From contig CACLAY010000004.1 of the NCBI GenBank assembly GCA_902604975.1, positions 1 to 51,003 on the forward strand: a stretch of 51,003 nucleotides of DNA, given 5' to 3'. A model generated the notes under the pieces. The model had not been told where the DNA came from. It did not search any database and saw only the letters and a program-made list of their open reading frames with translations. Both the position numbers and the translations under genes were made by a program. The DNA is from an uncultured Pelagibacteraceae bacterium. Its GTDB lineage: Bacteria > Pseudomonadota > Alphaproteobacteria > Pelagibacterales > Pelagibacteraceae. This document shows, in pieces, positions 7,366-15,866 of the stretch. How positions within the stretch are numbered: the stretch's first letter is position 1; each line of letters begins with the position of its first letter.

Positions 7366-7862
7366 TGAAAAAACTTATACTTTTATTTATTTTTATCACC
7401 TTTAATTCTCATGCAGCTTCAATGAAGATGATTGGGTCTAAGGGTGATCCAAATGATGTTACAAGAGTAATAGAAGTAAAGATGTATGACAATTATTATG
7501 AGCCAAGTTCAATTCAAGTTAAAAAGGGTGAAACAGTAAAAATAATTGTTAAAAATTTAGGTGAACTAGTGCATGAATATAATATTGGCACTAAAAAGAT
7601 GCATATTGATCACCAACCCGAAATGGCAAGATTAATTGAACACGATATTCTTTTAGGCGACCGAATTGATCATAAAAAAATGAAAGAAATGTCAAAAAAA
7701 GATCATTCATTGGGCCACAAACACGCAAATAGTGTAATGCTAGAGCCAAATAAAACAGGAGAAATTATATGGAAGTTTTCAAAAGATATTTCTTTAGAAA
7801 TGGCATGTAATATTCCTGGTCACTACGAAAGCGGAATGGTCGGTCCTATAATAATTAAATAA
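7365..7862 (+). CDS. secreted cupredoxin with His/Met-rich insertion
   Basis: This 165-residue type-1 copper protein has a signal peptide (MKKLILLFIFITFNSHA) for export to the periplasm. The blue-copper ligands can be assigned: His70 in LVHEYN, then Cys148, His153 and Met158 in ACNIPGHYESGM. Between them, residues 79-125 form a charged insert with about seven His and several Met (His80, His83, His93, His103, His114, His118, His120), as seen in cupredoxins linked to copper handling. It may carry electrons or buffer copper. The start overlaps the previous gene by 1 nt. No copper ATPase or oxidase is nearby; the Cys-rich peptide at 3919 is the only other putative metal binder. Confidence 0.9.
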   Translation: MKKLILLFIFITFNSHAASMKMIGSKGDPNDVTRVIEVKMYDNYYEPSSIQVKKGETVKIIVKNLGELVHEYNIGTKKMHIDHQPEMARLIEHDILLGDRIDHKKMKEMSKKDHSLGHKHANSVMLEPNKTGEIIWKFSKDISLEMACNIPGHYESGMVGPIIIK

Positions 7863-7910
7863 ATTAGAAAAGTTTGTAGATATTAATTAAGGATATATTA
7901 TTCTTTAGTT

Positions 7911-8246
7911 ATGAGTAATCTAACTGCTTATATAATTCTAATTTTTGCAGTTGCCCTTGGTACAGCATCAAATGGTTTTGCAAAGGCAGCAAATGGTTTT
8001 ACAATTTTTTTACCAAGTGTTTTTACTGCAATAACAATTGTAGCATGCATGTATACGCTTTCTTTAGTTATGAAAACTATTCCTGTTGGCGTAACTTATG
8101 CTTCATTTGCAGGCTTATGTATAATAGCCACTTCTATTGTGGGAATTTATAAATTTAATCAAATCCCTGACTTTTTTACAATTATAGGTCTAATATTAAT
8201 TATATCTGGAGTTTTAATTGTTAATTTAGTTGGAAAATCAAATTAA
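7911..8246 (+). CDS. SMR-family small membrane protein lacking the essential glutamate
   Basis: This 111-residue protein has four hydrophobic segments and aligns end to end with the EmrE/SMR family (GFTIFLPSV after TM1, IPVGVTYASFAG in TM3, SGVLIVNL at the end). In EmrE, Glu14 in TM1 (LAEVIGT) binds both proton and drug. Here the same segment reads FAVALGT, with Val14, and the TM3 Trp63 position is Phe66. The protein therefore should not work as a normal H+/drug antiporter. It could be a partner subunit, a transporter of a neutral or anionic metabolite, or a spermidine- or lipid-type flippase relative. No partner SMR gene is adjacent. Confidence 0.85.
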   Translation: MSNLTAYIILIFAVALGTASNGFAKAANGFTIFLPSVFTAITIVACMYTLSLVMKTIPVGVTYASFAGLCIIATSIVGIYKFNQIPDFFTIIGLILIISGVLIVNLVGKSN

Positions 8247-8249
8247 CTA

Positions 8250-8594
8250 TTAAAGTTCATCTGGAAGATCATGCTTACCGTCATCTTTTAAATCAATCAT
8301 ATATTCTTTAACTACAAAATCTAAATCTAGATCTGAGTATAAATGTGGAAACATGTTGCCATCAGTTGATTGCTCCCAAACTAGATTTTTTAATTTTAGA
8401 GCATCCACTTTAAGAATTATTAAATTAGTTTGATTAATATAAAACTTATTGAGTGTTTGCTTGACCTGATCTTTATCAGAAAAATGGATATAACCATCTT
8501 TTAAATCTAATGCAGTGCCTTTAAAAACATTATTTTGTTTTGCCTCACTCCACTCAGATTTTGTACATATCTTGTAAACAAAATCAAAATTCAT
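8250..8594 (-). CDS. DUF952 family protein
   Basis: This 114-residue cytoplasmic protein matches DUF952 (PF06108): VYKICTKSEWSEA at the start, DGYIHFSDKDQV (residues 33-44), then an L-V-ALKLKNLVWE strand and MFPHLYSDLDLD (residues 81-92). The family has an ADP-ribosyltransferase-like fold by published comparisons, but its activity is unproven. It follows the AhpD-like gene by 1 nt and probably shares its transcript. It ends only 3 nt from the convergent SMR gene, leaving no room for a terminator. Confidence 0.88.
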   Translation of the reverse strand: MNFDFVYKICTKSEWSEAKQNNVFKGTALDLKDGYIHFSDKDQVKQTLNKFYINQTNLIILKVDALKLKNLVWEQSTDGNMFPHLYSDLDLDFVVKEYMIDLKDDGKHDLPDEL

Positions 8595-8595
8595 T

Positions 8596-8988
8596 TTATT
8601 TCAAAAAGTCGTCTACTTCTACTTGATAACCTTCAACTAAACGATTTGTTTCATTTGCCATTCCGACAATTGCGATCATTTCGTTTATCATTCCGTCTGT
8701 TGCACCTTTTTTTCTGGCAGCTAAAGAATGAGATTTAATACAATATTCACAATTGTTAGTAATTGAAACTGCAACATAAATAAGTTCCTTTACAGCAGGA
8801 TCTAATTCACCTTTTCCCATTACTTGTTGTAATGATCTCCAGGTTCTTTCTAACGTTTCAGGACTATTAGCCATAGTTTTCCAAAAATTTGGAATTTCAG
8901 TTATTTGTCGGGCTTCTTTTATTTCATCAAAAATTTCTTTTACTTTACCAGTAGCCTCATTTTCAGAAATTTTTTTAAATATTGTCAT
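8596..8988 (-). CDS. AhpD-like / carboxymuconolactone decarboxylase family protein
   Basis: This 130-residue all-helical protein has the CxxC of AhpD-like alkylhydroperoxidases in CEYCIKSHS (residues 79-87, with the following His), preceded by ELIYVAVS. Members of this family reduce peroxides through that CxxC or act on lactones. A good Shine-Dalgarno (AAGGAG) precedes the ATG. It lies 12 nt after the peptide importer ATPase gene, so it may be the distal part of that operon, but a link in function is not evident. A redox role fits the CxxC better than a decarboxylase role. Confidence 0.85.
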   Translation of the reverse strand: MTIFKKISENEATGKVKEIFDEIKEARQITEIPNFWKTMANSPETLERTWRSLQQVMGKGELDPAVKELIYVAVSITNNCEYCIKSHSLAARKKGATDGMINEMIAIVGMANETNRLVEGYQVEVDDFLK

Positions 8989-9000
8989 AGTTTTCTCCTT

Positions 9001-10683
9001 TTAGTTATAAATTGATTCAATTTTTGGCATTAATTTTAGTAGTTCCTTAGTATAATTATGTTTAGGATTTTTAAATAGCTCTTCTGTTTCGGACACTTCA
9101 CATAATTTTCCATCTTTAAGCACAGCTATTTTATCACACATTTGCCTAACAACAGGTAAATCATGGCTTATAAATAAAATAGTGAGATTTAACTGTTCTT
9201 GAAGATCTTTTAATAAGTTTAATATTTGAGCTTGAATGCTCACATCTAATGCTGATGTAGGTTCGTCGCAAACAAGAAGTCTTGGTTGTGTGGCTAATGC
9301 CCTTGCTATTGATATTCTTTGCCTTTGGCCCCCTGAAAATTCATGAGGATATCTAATTGCAGACTGTTGAGTTAATTCAACAGACTCTAATAAATCATGG
9401 ATATAACTGTCTAAATCGCTAGATTTTATATCTGGATTATGAAGTTTAATAGGTTCTGCAATAATTTCCTTTACTTTTAGTCTTCCATTTAACGAAGAAA
9501 ATGGATCCTGAAATATCATTTGAATTTGTTTTCTAAATTTAAGTAGATCTTTGTTTTTTTTAATTTTGGTAACATTAACACTGTCAAAATAAATATCTCC
9601 AGAACTAGGCTTAAACAAATTAACAACCATTTTTGCTATTGTTGTTTTGCCACTTCCGCTTTCACCAACTAAGCCAAAAGACTGTCCTTCTTTTATATTT
9701 AGTGAGACATCATCTACAGCCATTACAGAATTCTTTGTATTCTCAGTGAAAAAACTATCATCAAAAGATTTACTCAAGTTTTTAATTTCTATTAAATTTT
9801 GATCAACAATTATCTTTTTAGACCACCTGTTTAATATTTTAATGTTATTATTTTGATTATTAACGTTCTCTTTTTCAATTATTGTAAATCTAGATATTTT
9901 TTTATTAGTCGGTGGTACAGAGCTAACTAGGCTTTTTGTATATTTTTCCTTAGGATCAACCAATATCTGTTTGGTTAAACCTAGTTCAACTAAGTCTCCA
10001 TTTTTCATTACAGCCACTCTATCTGTAGTTTCAGCGATAACTCCCATATCGTGAGTAATAAGTATTACAGCTAAGTTTCTCTCTTTTGTTAGTCTTTTAA
10101 TTAATTCTAGAATTTGAGACTGAATAGAAACGTCTAGTGCTGTTGTTGGTTCGTCTGCAATTAATAATTCGGGTTCGCAACATAAAGCAAGAGAAATAAC
10201 AACTCTTTGTCTCATCCCACCAGAAAATTGGTGAGGGTAATTATAAAACCTTTTTTCGGCATCCTTTATCCCTACCTCTTTTAATAGATTAATTGCTTTA
10301 TTTTTTGCATCCTCTGAACTTAAATTTAAGTGAGTCTGTATTGTTTCTATAAGCTGTTCACCAATTGTTAAAATTGGATTTAGGGAGGTTTGAGGATCTT
10401 GAAATATTAATCCAATTTTTTTTCCTCGATACTGGACAATTGTTTCTGGATTTTCGCTGATATTTGTTTCTCCCATCAATATTGATCCACTTGAAACTTT
10501 ACCTGGTTCATCAATTAAATTTACAATTGCATTAGCTACAGTACTTTTTCCAGAACCAGACTCCCCAACTAATCCAACAATTTCGCCTTTTTTAATGTCT
10601 ATATTAATATTTTTTGCAGCATTTACTGTTTCTTTTCTCATTTTATAGTCGACACTCAAATTACTTATTTTAAGAAAAGTCAT
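9001..10683 (-). CDS. fused oligopeptide/dipeptide ABC transporter ATPase (DppD-DppF type)
   Basis: This 560-residue protein contains two complete ABC ATPases in tandem. The first has Walker A GESGSGKST (residues 40-48) and signature FSGGMRQR; the second has Walker A GESGSGKTT near residue 345 and signature FSGGQRQR. Each has the short oligopeptide/dipeptide C-terminal extension. The fused form resembles GsiA and YejF. It powers import by the two permeases encoded just upstream, overlapping the DppC-type gene by 4 nt. Substrates could be peptides, glutathione or other compounds carried by family 5 binding proteins. Confidence 0.93.
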   Translation of the reverse strand: MTFLKISNLSVDYKMRKETVNAAKNINIDIKKGEIVGLVGESGSGKSTVANAIVNLIDEPGKVSSGSILMGETNISENPETIVQYRGKKIGLIFQDPQTSLNPILTIGEQLIETIQTHLNLSSEDAKNKAINLLKEVGIKDAEKRFYNYPHQFSGGMRQRVVISLALCCEPELLIADEPTTALDVSIQSQILELIKRLTKERNLAVILITHDMGVIAETTDRVAVMKNGDLVELGLTKQILVDPKEKYTKSLVSSVPPTNKKISRFTIIEKENVNNQNNNIKILNRWSKKIIVDQNLIEIKNLSKSFDDSFFTENTKNSVMAVDDVSLNIKEGQSFGLVGESGSGKTTIAKMVVNLFKPSSGDIYFDSVNVTKIKKNKDLLKFRKQIQMIFQDPFSSLNGRLKVKEIIAEPIKLHNPDIKSSDLDSYIHDLLESVELTQQSAIRYPHEFSGGQRQRISIARALATQPRLLVCDEPTSALDVSIQAQILNLLKDLQEQLNLTILFISHDLPVVRQMCDKIAVLKDGKLCEVSETEELFKNPKHNYTKELLKLMPKIESIYN

Positions 10684-11618
10684 TTTTTTAACCTTGGGTT
10701 AAGAGTATCTCTCATCCAATCTCCTAATAAATTAATTGAAAAAGCAAGAATAACTAAGAATATTGCAGGAAAGAATGTTATCCACCATTCACCTGAAAAT
10801 AAAAAATCATTTCCTAATCTAATTAAAGTACCCAATGAAGGTGTTGTTGGAGGAACTCCCACTCCTAAAAAGCTCAATGTTGACTCTGCAATTATAGCAA
10901 GAGCTAGACCAATTGTGCCAATTACCAAAACAGGTCTCATGATATTTGGCAATATATGCTTGAACATAATAAGTAAATTTGAAACGCCTATAATTGATGA
11001 AGCTGAAACATAATCTTTATTTTTTTCTACTAAAGTAGCTGCACGAGAAACTCTTGCAAATTGAGGCCACTCTGAAATTCCGATAGCAAAAATTAAAACA
11101 TATATTGCCATCTCATCATGCATTTCTCTGGAGATGATGCCTCTTGCTATACCATCAACTAATAAAGCCATTAATATACTCGGTACTGTTAGCTGAACAT
11201 CTGTTAATCTCATTACTATCATTTCATATTTTCCACCAAAGTAACCTGCTGTTAAACCCAGTGAGACACCTAAAATTAGACTAAAAATAATTGCTGAAAA
11301 TCCAACTATTAATGAAATTCGCGAACCATAAAGAATTGTTGAAAGCATATCTCTTCCTTGTCCATCTGTACCTAAGATAAATTTTGCCATACCATCCTCT
11401 GTCCAAGAAGGAGGAGTAAAAGCTTCCATTAAAGATAATGATGCAGGGTCAAATGGGTTATGAGGTGTAACAAACTCAACAAAAAAAGAGCAAAAGAAAA
11501 TTATTAATAATATTATTGACGATACAATTGCAGTTGGAGATTTAATAAAACTAAAGTAAATATCGCTATCTTTTAGTCTTTCCCAAGAATTGAGTGTTTT
11601 ATTATCCACTTGTAGCAT
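10680..11618 (-). CDS. dppC: peptide-type ABC permease (DppC/OppC type)
   Basis: This 312-residue inner-membrane protein has an N-terminal OppC-N segment (residues 20-70, FSFIKSP then IVSSIILLIIFF) and the EAA-type coupling loop containing RAATLVEKNKDYVSAS. GTDGQGRDMLS (residues 88-98) is characteristic of this family. It pairs with the DppB-type permease, overlapping its gene by 17 nt, so the two membrane parts are translated together. Substrate specificity resides mainly in the binding protein upstream. Confidence 0.92.
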   Translation of the reverse strand: MLQVDNKTLNSWERLKDSDIYFSFIKSPTAIVSSIILLIIFFCSFFVEFVTPHNPFDPASLSLMEAFTPPSWTEDGMAKFILGTDGQGRDMLSTILYGSRISLIVGFSAIIFSLILGVSLGLTAGYFGGKYEMIVMRLTDVQLTVPSILMALLVDGIARGIISREMHDEMAIYVLIFAIGISEWPQFARVSRAATLVEKNKDYVSASSIIGVSNLLIMFKHILPNIMRPVLVIGTIGLALAIIAESTLSFLGVGVPPTTPSLGTLIRLGNDFLFSGEWWITFFPAIFLVILAFSINLLGDWMRDTLNPRLKK

Positions 11619-12585
11619 CCCCTCTAACTCGAATTCTAGGATCTATAAAATAGTATAGTATATCTACAATAAAATTTATCATCACAAATACAAAAGCTAT
11701 AAATACTAAATAAGCTGACATAATTGGTATATCTACGAATTGAACCGCCTGAATAAATAAAAATCCCATACCTGGCCATTGAAAAACAGTTTCGGTAATA
11801 ATTGAGAAAGCAACTAATGTACCTATATTTATTCCTGCTATAGTTATTACAGGAATTAATCCATTTTTTAGTGCGTGTTTATAATTAATACTTTTTTCAC
11901 TTATACCTCGAGCTCTAGCAAATTTTATATAATCAGTTTGTAATATTTCCATCATCTCGGCTCTTACTAACCTAATTATATAAGTCATTTGAAAGAGACT
12001 TAGTGTTACAGAGGGAAGTATAATGGCTTTCAATCCTGAAACTGTTAAAAGTCCTGTAGTCCAAAAACCTAGGTCAATCACCTCTCCTCTTCCAAAGGAT
12101 GGTAGCACACCTAATATTACTGCGAATAGATAAATAAAAAGTATACCAATTACAAAAGTTGGTAGAGATACTCCTAAGAGTGATATGGCCAATATAAAAT
12201 CACTTAAAAAACCTTTTCTATTAATACCTGTGTACACTCCTAATAATGTTCCTGAAACCAATGCAATTAATGCAGAAATTAAAACTAATTCCATAGTTGC
12301 TGGTAATCTTTCAATAATTAATTCTGAAACTGGTCTTCTTAACTGATACGAAATCCCAAATTCCCCTTTGGAAGCATTAACTACAAACCTTGAAAATTGA
12401 ATATGTATTGGATCGGTAAGTCCAAGAGTTTCTCTTAATTTTGCTCTTTCTTCATCAGAAGTTTCTTCACCAACCATATTATTAATTGGATCACCCACAA
12501 AGTTAAATAAAGAAAACGAAACAAATGATACAACAAGCATCACTATTACTGACTGAATCAGACGTTTGAAAAAATACTTTATCAA
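11602..12585 (-). CDS. dppB: peptide-type ABC permease (DppB/OppB type)
   Basis: This 327-residue protein begins MIKYFFKRLIQSVIVMLVVS, the usual DppB first transmembrane segment, and has the family insert DPINNMVGEETSDEERAKLRE and the coupling loop TDYIKFARARGIS. It forms the pore with the DppC-type protein. The gene follows the binding protein by 60 nt, a gap containing a GC-rich stem-loop that probably lowers its expression relative to the binding protein. Confidence 0.92.
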   Translation of the reverse strand: MIKYFFKRLIQSVIVMLVVSFVSFSLFNFVGDPINNMVGEETSDEERAKLRETLGLTDPIHIQFSRFVVNASKGEFGISYQLRRPVSELIIERLPATMELVLISALIALVSGTLLGVYTGINRKGFLSDFILAISLLGVSLPTFVIGILFIYLFAVILGVLPSFGRGEVIDLGFWTTGLLTVSGLKAIILPSVTLSLFQMTYIIRLVRAEMMEILQTDYIKFARARGISEKSINYKHALKNGLIPVITIAGINIGTLVAFSIITETVFQWPGMGFLFIQAVQFVDIPIMSAYLVFIAFVFVMINFIVDILYYFIDPRIRVRGDATSG

Positions 12586-12607
12586 TTTAAGAAATGTTTA
12601 TACTTAC

Positions 12608-12632
12608 AAGCCCTTTGTTAAACAAAGGGCTT
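12608..12632 (-). terminator. intercistronic stem-loop after the peptide-binding protein gene
   Basis: AAGCCCTTTG (12608-12617) pairs with 12623-12632 around a 5-nt loop. It lies 13 nt after the binding-protein stop. In the direction of transcription it is preceded, not followed, by a U run, so it looks more like an mRNA 3'-end stabiliser or processing hairpin than a full terminator. Confidence 0.6.
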
Positions 12633-12645
12633 ATAAAAAAGTTAT

Positions 12646-14208
12646 TTATTTAAAGCTTGCAAAACGGAATAATGGTTCATTATTCGGTCTTATTGGAACA
12701 TCTACATTATTTTTAGTCGCCCAAGAAATTACTTGATGGTGTAGAGGAAGATATGAAATATCATCTTTTACAATTTTCCAAGCATTTGCAATAGCTGCAT
12801 TTCTTTTATCTAAGTCAACTTCACCTTCCATTACTCTTATAGCGGCGTCAACTTCACTGTTGCTAAAGTTTACTTTATTCCAGCTTGCGCCTGACTCATA
12901 TAGATAATGGAAAACATAATGACTATCTAATGTTGGAACTCCCCATCCTAGCATATAGAAATCACCTTTATCTTCTTTTAATTCCTTAAAATGCTTACTT
13001 TTTGTCTGAGCGAATAGATTAACATTTACACCGATTTTGCCTAACATTCCAACTACTGCAGTACAAATTGCTTCGTCGTTAACATATCTATCGTTAGGGC
13101 ACCTTAGTTCAACATCGAAACCTTTTGGATATCCTGCGTCAGCTAACAATTTTTTCGCAGCGTCAACATCATAAGGCAATCTTTTATCTAGATCTTTTGT
13201 GTATCCATTTACACCAGGAAAAGTTATGATTCCTGCAGGCTCACTAAGACCTCTCATTACTTTTTTCTTAATTGCTTCTATATCTATTGCTTGATAAAGG
13301 GCTTGTCTTACTTCTTTTTTCTTAAATGGATTATCACCAGTATTTCCAGATCTTAATTTATCTGCTGCTTGGTCCATACCTAAAAAGATTGTACGCATTT
13401 GGGCTGTGCTCACTACATCATGATCTGCAGAATTTCCAATTCTAGCTAGGTCTTGAACTGGCGCGTCAGTTACTAAATCAACTTCACCAGATAATAATGC
13501 TGCAACTCTTGTAGCTGAGTTTTTAATTGGTAATAGGTGTATTTCACTAACACTATTATCTTTCATTGAACCCCACCAATTACTATTTCTCTCAAATACT
13601 GTCTTAGTATTTGGCTCTCTTAAAGTAATTTTGAATGGTCCAGTTCCCATAGCATTAGTTGCTGAGAATGTTTCTTCTCCACCATCCCAGTTTTGTGAAA
13701 CTGTCGCTCCAAAATCAATAGACCATTTTTTAGACATTATAAATATATTTGATAATTGGTTTAAAAGAATTGGATTTGGTTTGCTTGTAGTCACTTGAAC
13801 AGTGTAGTTATCAATTTCTTTAACATCAGAAATTGTACTTATGTATTCTTTAAAATCTGATGTAGGTTGTTTTGCTCTCAAAATACTAAATACAACATCT
13901 TTTGCAGTCATATCTGTACCATCAGAAAATTTTACACCTTTTCTTAAATTAAAAACCCAAGTATTTGGATCAGTTGTTTTCCAATCAGTTGCAAGTTGAG
14001 GTTCAATACTCATATCCAGACCTCTTGTTACAAGTGCTTCATAGACCTGTCTTGAAACTTGTGTTGTAGGACCTTCATTTTGGGCATGAGGATCCAAAGT
14101 TAAACTATCTCCTTGCATAGACCATTTAATTGTTTTAGCGTATGAATGCGTTGATACAAAAACAAATAAAAATGCAAAGAAAATTTTAATAAAATTTTTA
14201 AATTTCAT
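12646..14208 (-). CDS. peptide-type ABC transporter substrate-binding protein (SBP_bac_5)
   Basis: This 520-residue periplasmic protein starts with a signal peptide (MKFKNFIKIFFAFLFVFVSTHSYA) and shows the family 5 pattern: LDPHAQNEGPT near the mature N-terminus, WVFNLRKGVKFSDGT (residues 88-102), TGPFKI, and the C-terminal KFHY-like repeats. Family members bind peptides, glutathione, nickel, opines or small sugars, so the ligand is open. AGGAGG stands before the ATG. It is the first gene of the importer operon and is followed by a stem-loop. A short inverted repeat lies 31-47 bp upstream of its start. Confidence 0.93.
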   Translation of the reverse strand: MKFKNFIKIFFAFLFVFVSTHSYAKTIKWSMQGDSLTLDPHAQNEGPTTQVSRQVYEALVTRGLDMSIEPQLATDWKTTDPNTWVFNLRKGVKFSDGTDMTAKDVVFSILRAKQPTSDFKEYISTISDVKEIDNYTVQVTTSKPNPILLNQLSNIFIMSKKWSIDFGATVSQNWDGGEETFSATNAMGTGPFKITLREPNTKTVFERNSNWWGSMKDNSVSEIHLLPIKNSATRVAALLSGEVDLVTDAPVQDLARIGNSADHDVVSTAQMRTIFLGMDQAADKLRSGNTGDNPFKKKEVRQALYQAIDIEAIKKKVMRGLSEPAGIITFPGVNGYTKDLDKRLPYDVDAAKKLLADAGYPKGFDVELRCPNDRYVNDEAICTAVVGMLGKIGVNVNLFAQTKSKHFKELKEDKGDFYMLGWGVPTLDSHYVFHYLYESGASWNKVNFSNSEVDAAIRVMEGEVDLDKRNAAIANAWKIVKDDISYLPLHHQVISWATKNNVDVPIRPNNEPLFRFASFK

Positions 14209-14238
14209 TTTTCCTCCTAATTATTACAAATAAAATTA

Positions 14239-14255
14239 AACCTGATTAATAGGTT
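14239..14255. promoter_or_regulatory. short inverted repeat upstream of the peptide-binding protein gene
   Basis: AACCT (14239-14243) and AGGTT (14251-14255) form an inverted repeat with a 7-bp centre, 31 to 47 bp before the binding-protein start. The placement suits an operator or a 5' UTR element, but arms of 5 bp occur easily by chance. Confidence 0.25.
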
Positions 14256-14279
14256 AACTACAAGGGTAAAATAGGTAAC

Positions 14280-15011
14280 TTAATTGTTAAGAATGATATC
14301 GTTTTTGAAGTTAGTATATAAAATTTTTGAATAATTATTCATATTTGTCATATTTTCTTTGGCGTCTTTATCAAATTTTTCCAGAGCACCCTGTCCTAAT
14401 TGACTTTCTAGTGCTGACTTATATTCAGGTACACAACCCCAATCATTTACAGTTGTATCTTTGATCTCTATGTGGAATTGAATGCCATAAGCATTGTTTT
14501 TGTATCGAAATATTTGATATTTTGTCTCTTTTGATGAAGCAATTAATGTTACATCTTTATTTTTTTCTAATTCTTGAACTTCATAAGAGTGCCATTGTAA
14601 TGATGTAATTTTTTGAGGAAAATCTGCAAAAAGTATATCTTTCTTTTTTTCATCCAAAAAGTTTACATCCAGCATTCCAATTTCAGGATTGTTAGTTTTA
14701 ACTACTTTTCCTCCAATTGCTTCTCCTAGTAATTGACATCCGAGACAAAAACCTAAGTATGGCTTATTTAATTCTACAACGAACTCTTTAATTTTTTTTT
14801 TTTCTTCGTTGAGCCAAGGAAAGTCCTTTTCCATCCAAGTATCCATAGGTCCACCCATACATAGCATACCGTCAAAAAAATTTAAATTATCTGGAATTTT
14901 TTCGCCTTCATCTAATTCAATAGTTGTAATATTAACTCCATCTTTGATCATTAAATCTTTTATATAACCAGGATCTTCAATATTTATGTGTTGGAGAACA
15001 AGAATTTCCAT
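14280..15011 (-). CDS. class I glutamine amidotransferase-like protein
   Basis: This 243-residue protein has the class I amidotransferase triad: Cys89 in GFCLGCQ, and His179 and Glu181 in IQFHIE; QWHSYEV (residues 138-144) is also typical. It resembles stand-alone GMP-synthase-like amidotransferases (YfeJ/GuaA-domain type) that have no attached synthetase. Their acceptors are mostly unknown; some hydrolyse gamma-glutamyl bonds. It lies 71 nt upstream of the peptide-binding protein, so release of glutamate from imported gamma-glutamyl compounds is a fair hypothesis. The gene contains a run of 12 A residues on its coding strand (14792-14803). Confidence 0.88.
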   Translation of the reverse strand: MEILVLQHINIEDPGYIKDLMIKDGVNITTIELDEGEKIPDNLNFFDGMLCMGGPMDTWMEKDFPWLNEEKKKIKEFVVELNKPYLGFCLGCQLLGEAIGGKVVKTNNPEIGMLDVNFLDEKKKDILFADFPQKITSLQWHSYEVQELEKNKDVTLIASSKETKYQIFRYKNNAYGIQFHIEIKDTTVNDWGCVPEYKSALESQLGQGALEKFDKDAKENMTNMNNYSKILYTNFKNDIILNN

Positions 15012-15013
15012 TG

Positions 15014-15817
15014 TTATACGATGGGTTTTAGCAAACCTAATATTTTTTTATGAATTATTTTATTAGATGATACTGCTACATGTCCTGCTTGCTTTGCATC
15101 TTTATTATTCCAAGTTGTAGTAATACCACCAGATGCATTGATAATTGGAATTAGTGGATGAATGTCCCAAATTTTATTATTGCATTGCAATACAACATCA
15201 ATTCTACCTTCACATATCTGAGCATATGACAATGCATCTGAGCAAGGGAATTGTATTAATTTGAGAAGTTTTGGAATTTTTTTTTGTTGATTTAATGAAA
15301 TTGCTCCATGAAAACCAGCAGTTAATTTGATATCTTTAAATTTAACACTTTTGTTGACTGATATTTTTTTTCTTTTTTTATTTTCAACAACATATGCAAT
15401 TTTTGTAGATTGATTATAATAATATTTGTTTAACATTGGGAAGTTTGCCAAACCAAATATTGGATTGCCTTTATAATTTACTGATATTAAATTACTCCAA
15501 GTAGGACTTCCTATAACAAATGACCTGGTTCCATCTATGGGATCAATTACCCAACTAAAATCACTTTTAGTTTTTTTGTAACCAAATTCTTCTCCAATAA
15601 TTTCATGACCAGGGAATTTTTTGCCTATCTTTGCTCTTATGAATTTTTCAAAAGCTTTATCGCATGTAGTAACAGGGTCATATCCTTTGCCAAGTAATTT
15701 ATTATTAACTTTAAAAGGCTTATTAAGTTTTTTAAAATAAAAATTCGTTAAATCAATTGCTAGTTGGTTCAAAAACTTTGGAAATTCATTATTTTTAATT
15801 ATTAGATTGCTATCCAT
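15014..15817 (-). CDS. inositol monophosphatase family phosphatase, histidinol-phosphatase-like
   Basis: This 267-residue Mg-dependent sugar or alcohol phosphatase has IIGEEFG (Glu76, Glu77), the catalytic motif DPIDGTRSF (Asp92, Asp95) and the late motif WDIHPL (Asp218). The form DPIDGTRSFVIGSPTWSNL is typical of alphaproteobacterial HisN-type histidinol-phosphatases rather than SuhB. Without the his operon nearby, another monophosphate substrate is possible. Its stop is 2 nt from the amidotransferase start, so both are co-transcribed. Confidence 0.87.
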   Translation of the reverse strand: MDSNLIIKNNEFPKFLNQLAIDLTNFYFKKLNKPFKVNNKLLGKGYDPVTTCDKAFEKFIRAKIGKKFPGHEIIGEEFGYKKTKSDFSWVIDPIDGTRSFVIGSPTWSNLISVNYKGNPIFGLANFPMLNKYYYNQSTKIAYVVENKKRKKISVNKSVKFKDIKLTAGFHGAISLNQQKKIPKLLKLIQFPCSDALSYAQICEGRIDVVLQCNNKIWDIHPLIPIINASGGITTTWNNKDAKQAGHVAVSSNKIIHKKILGLLKPIV

Positions 15818-15866
15818 AATTCCAATTACTACTTAATTTCTCTTGATTAAAGATATTTTTTAATTA

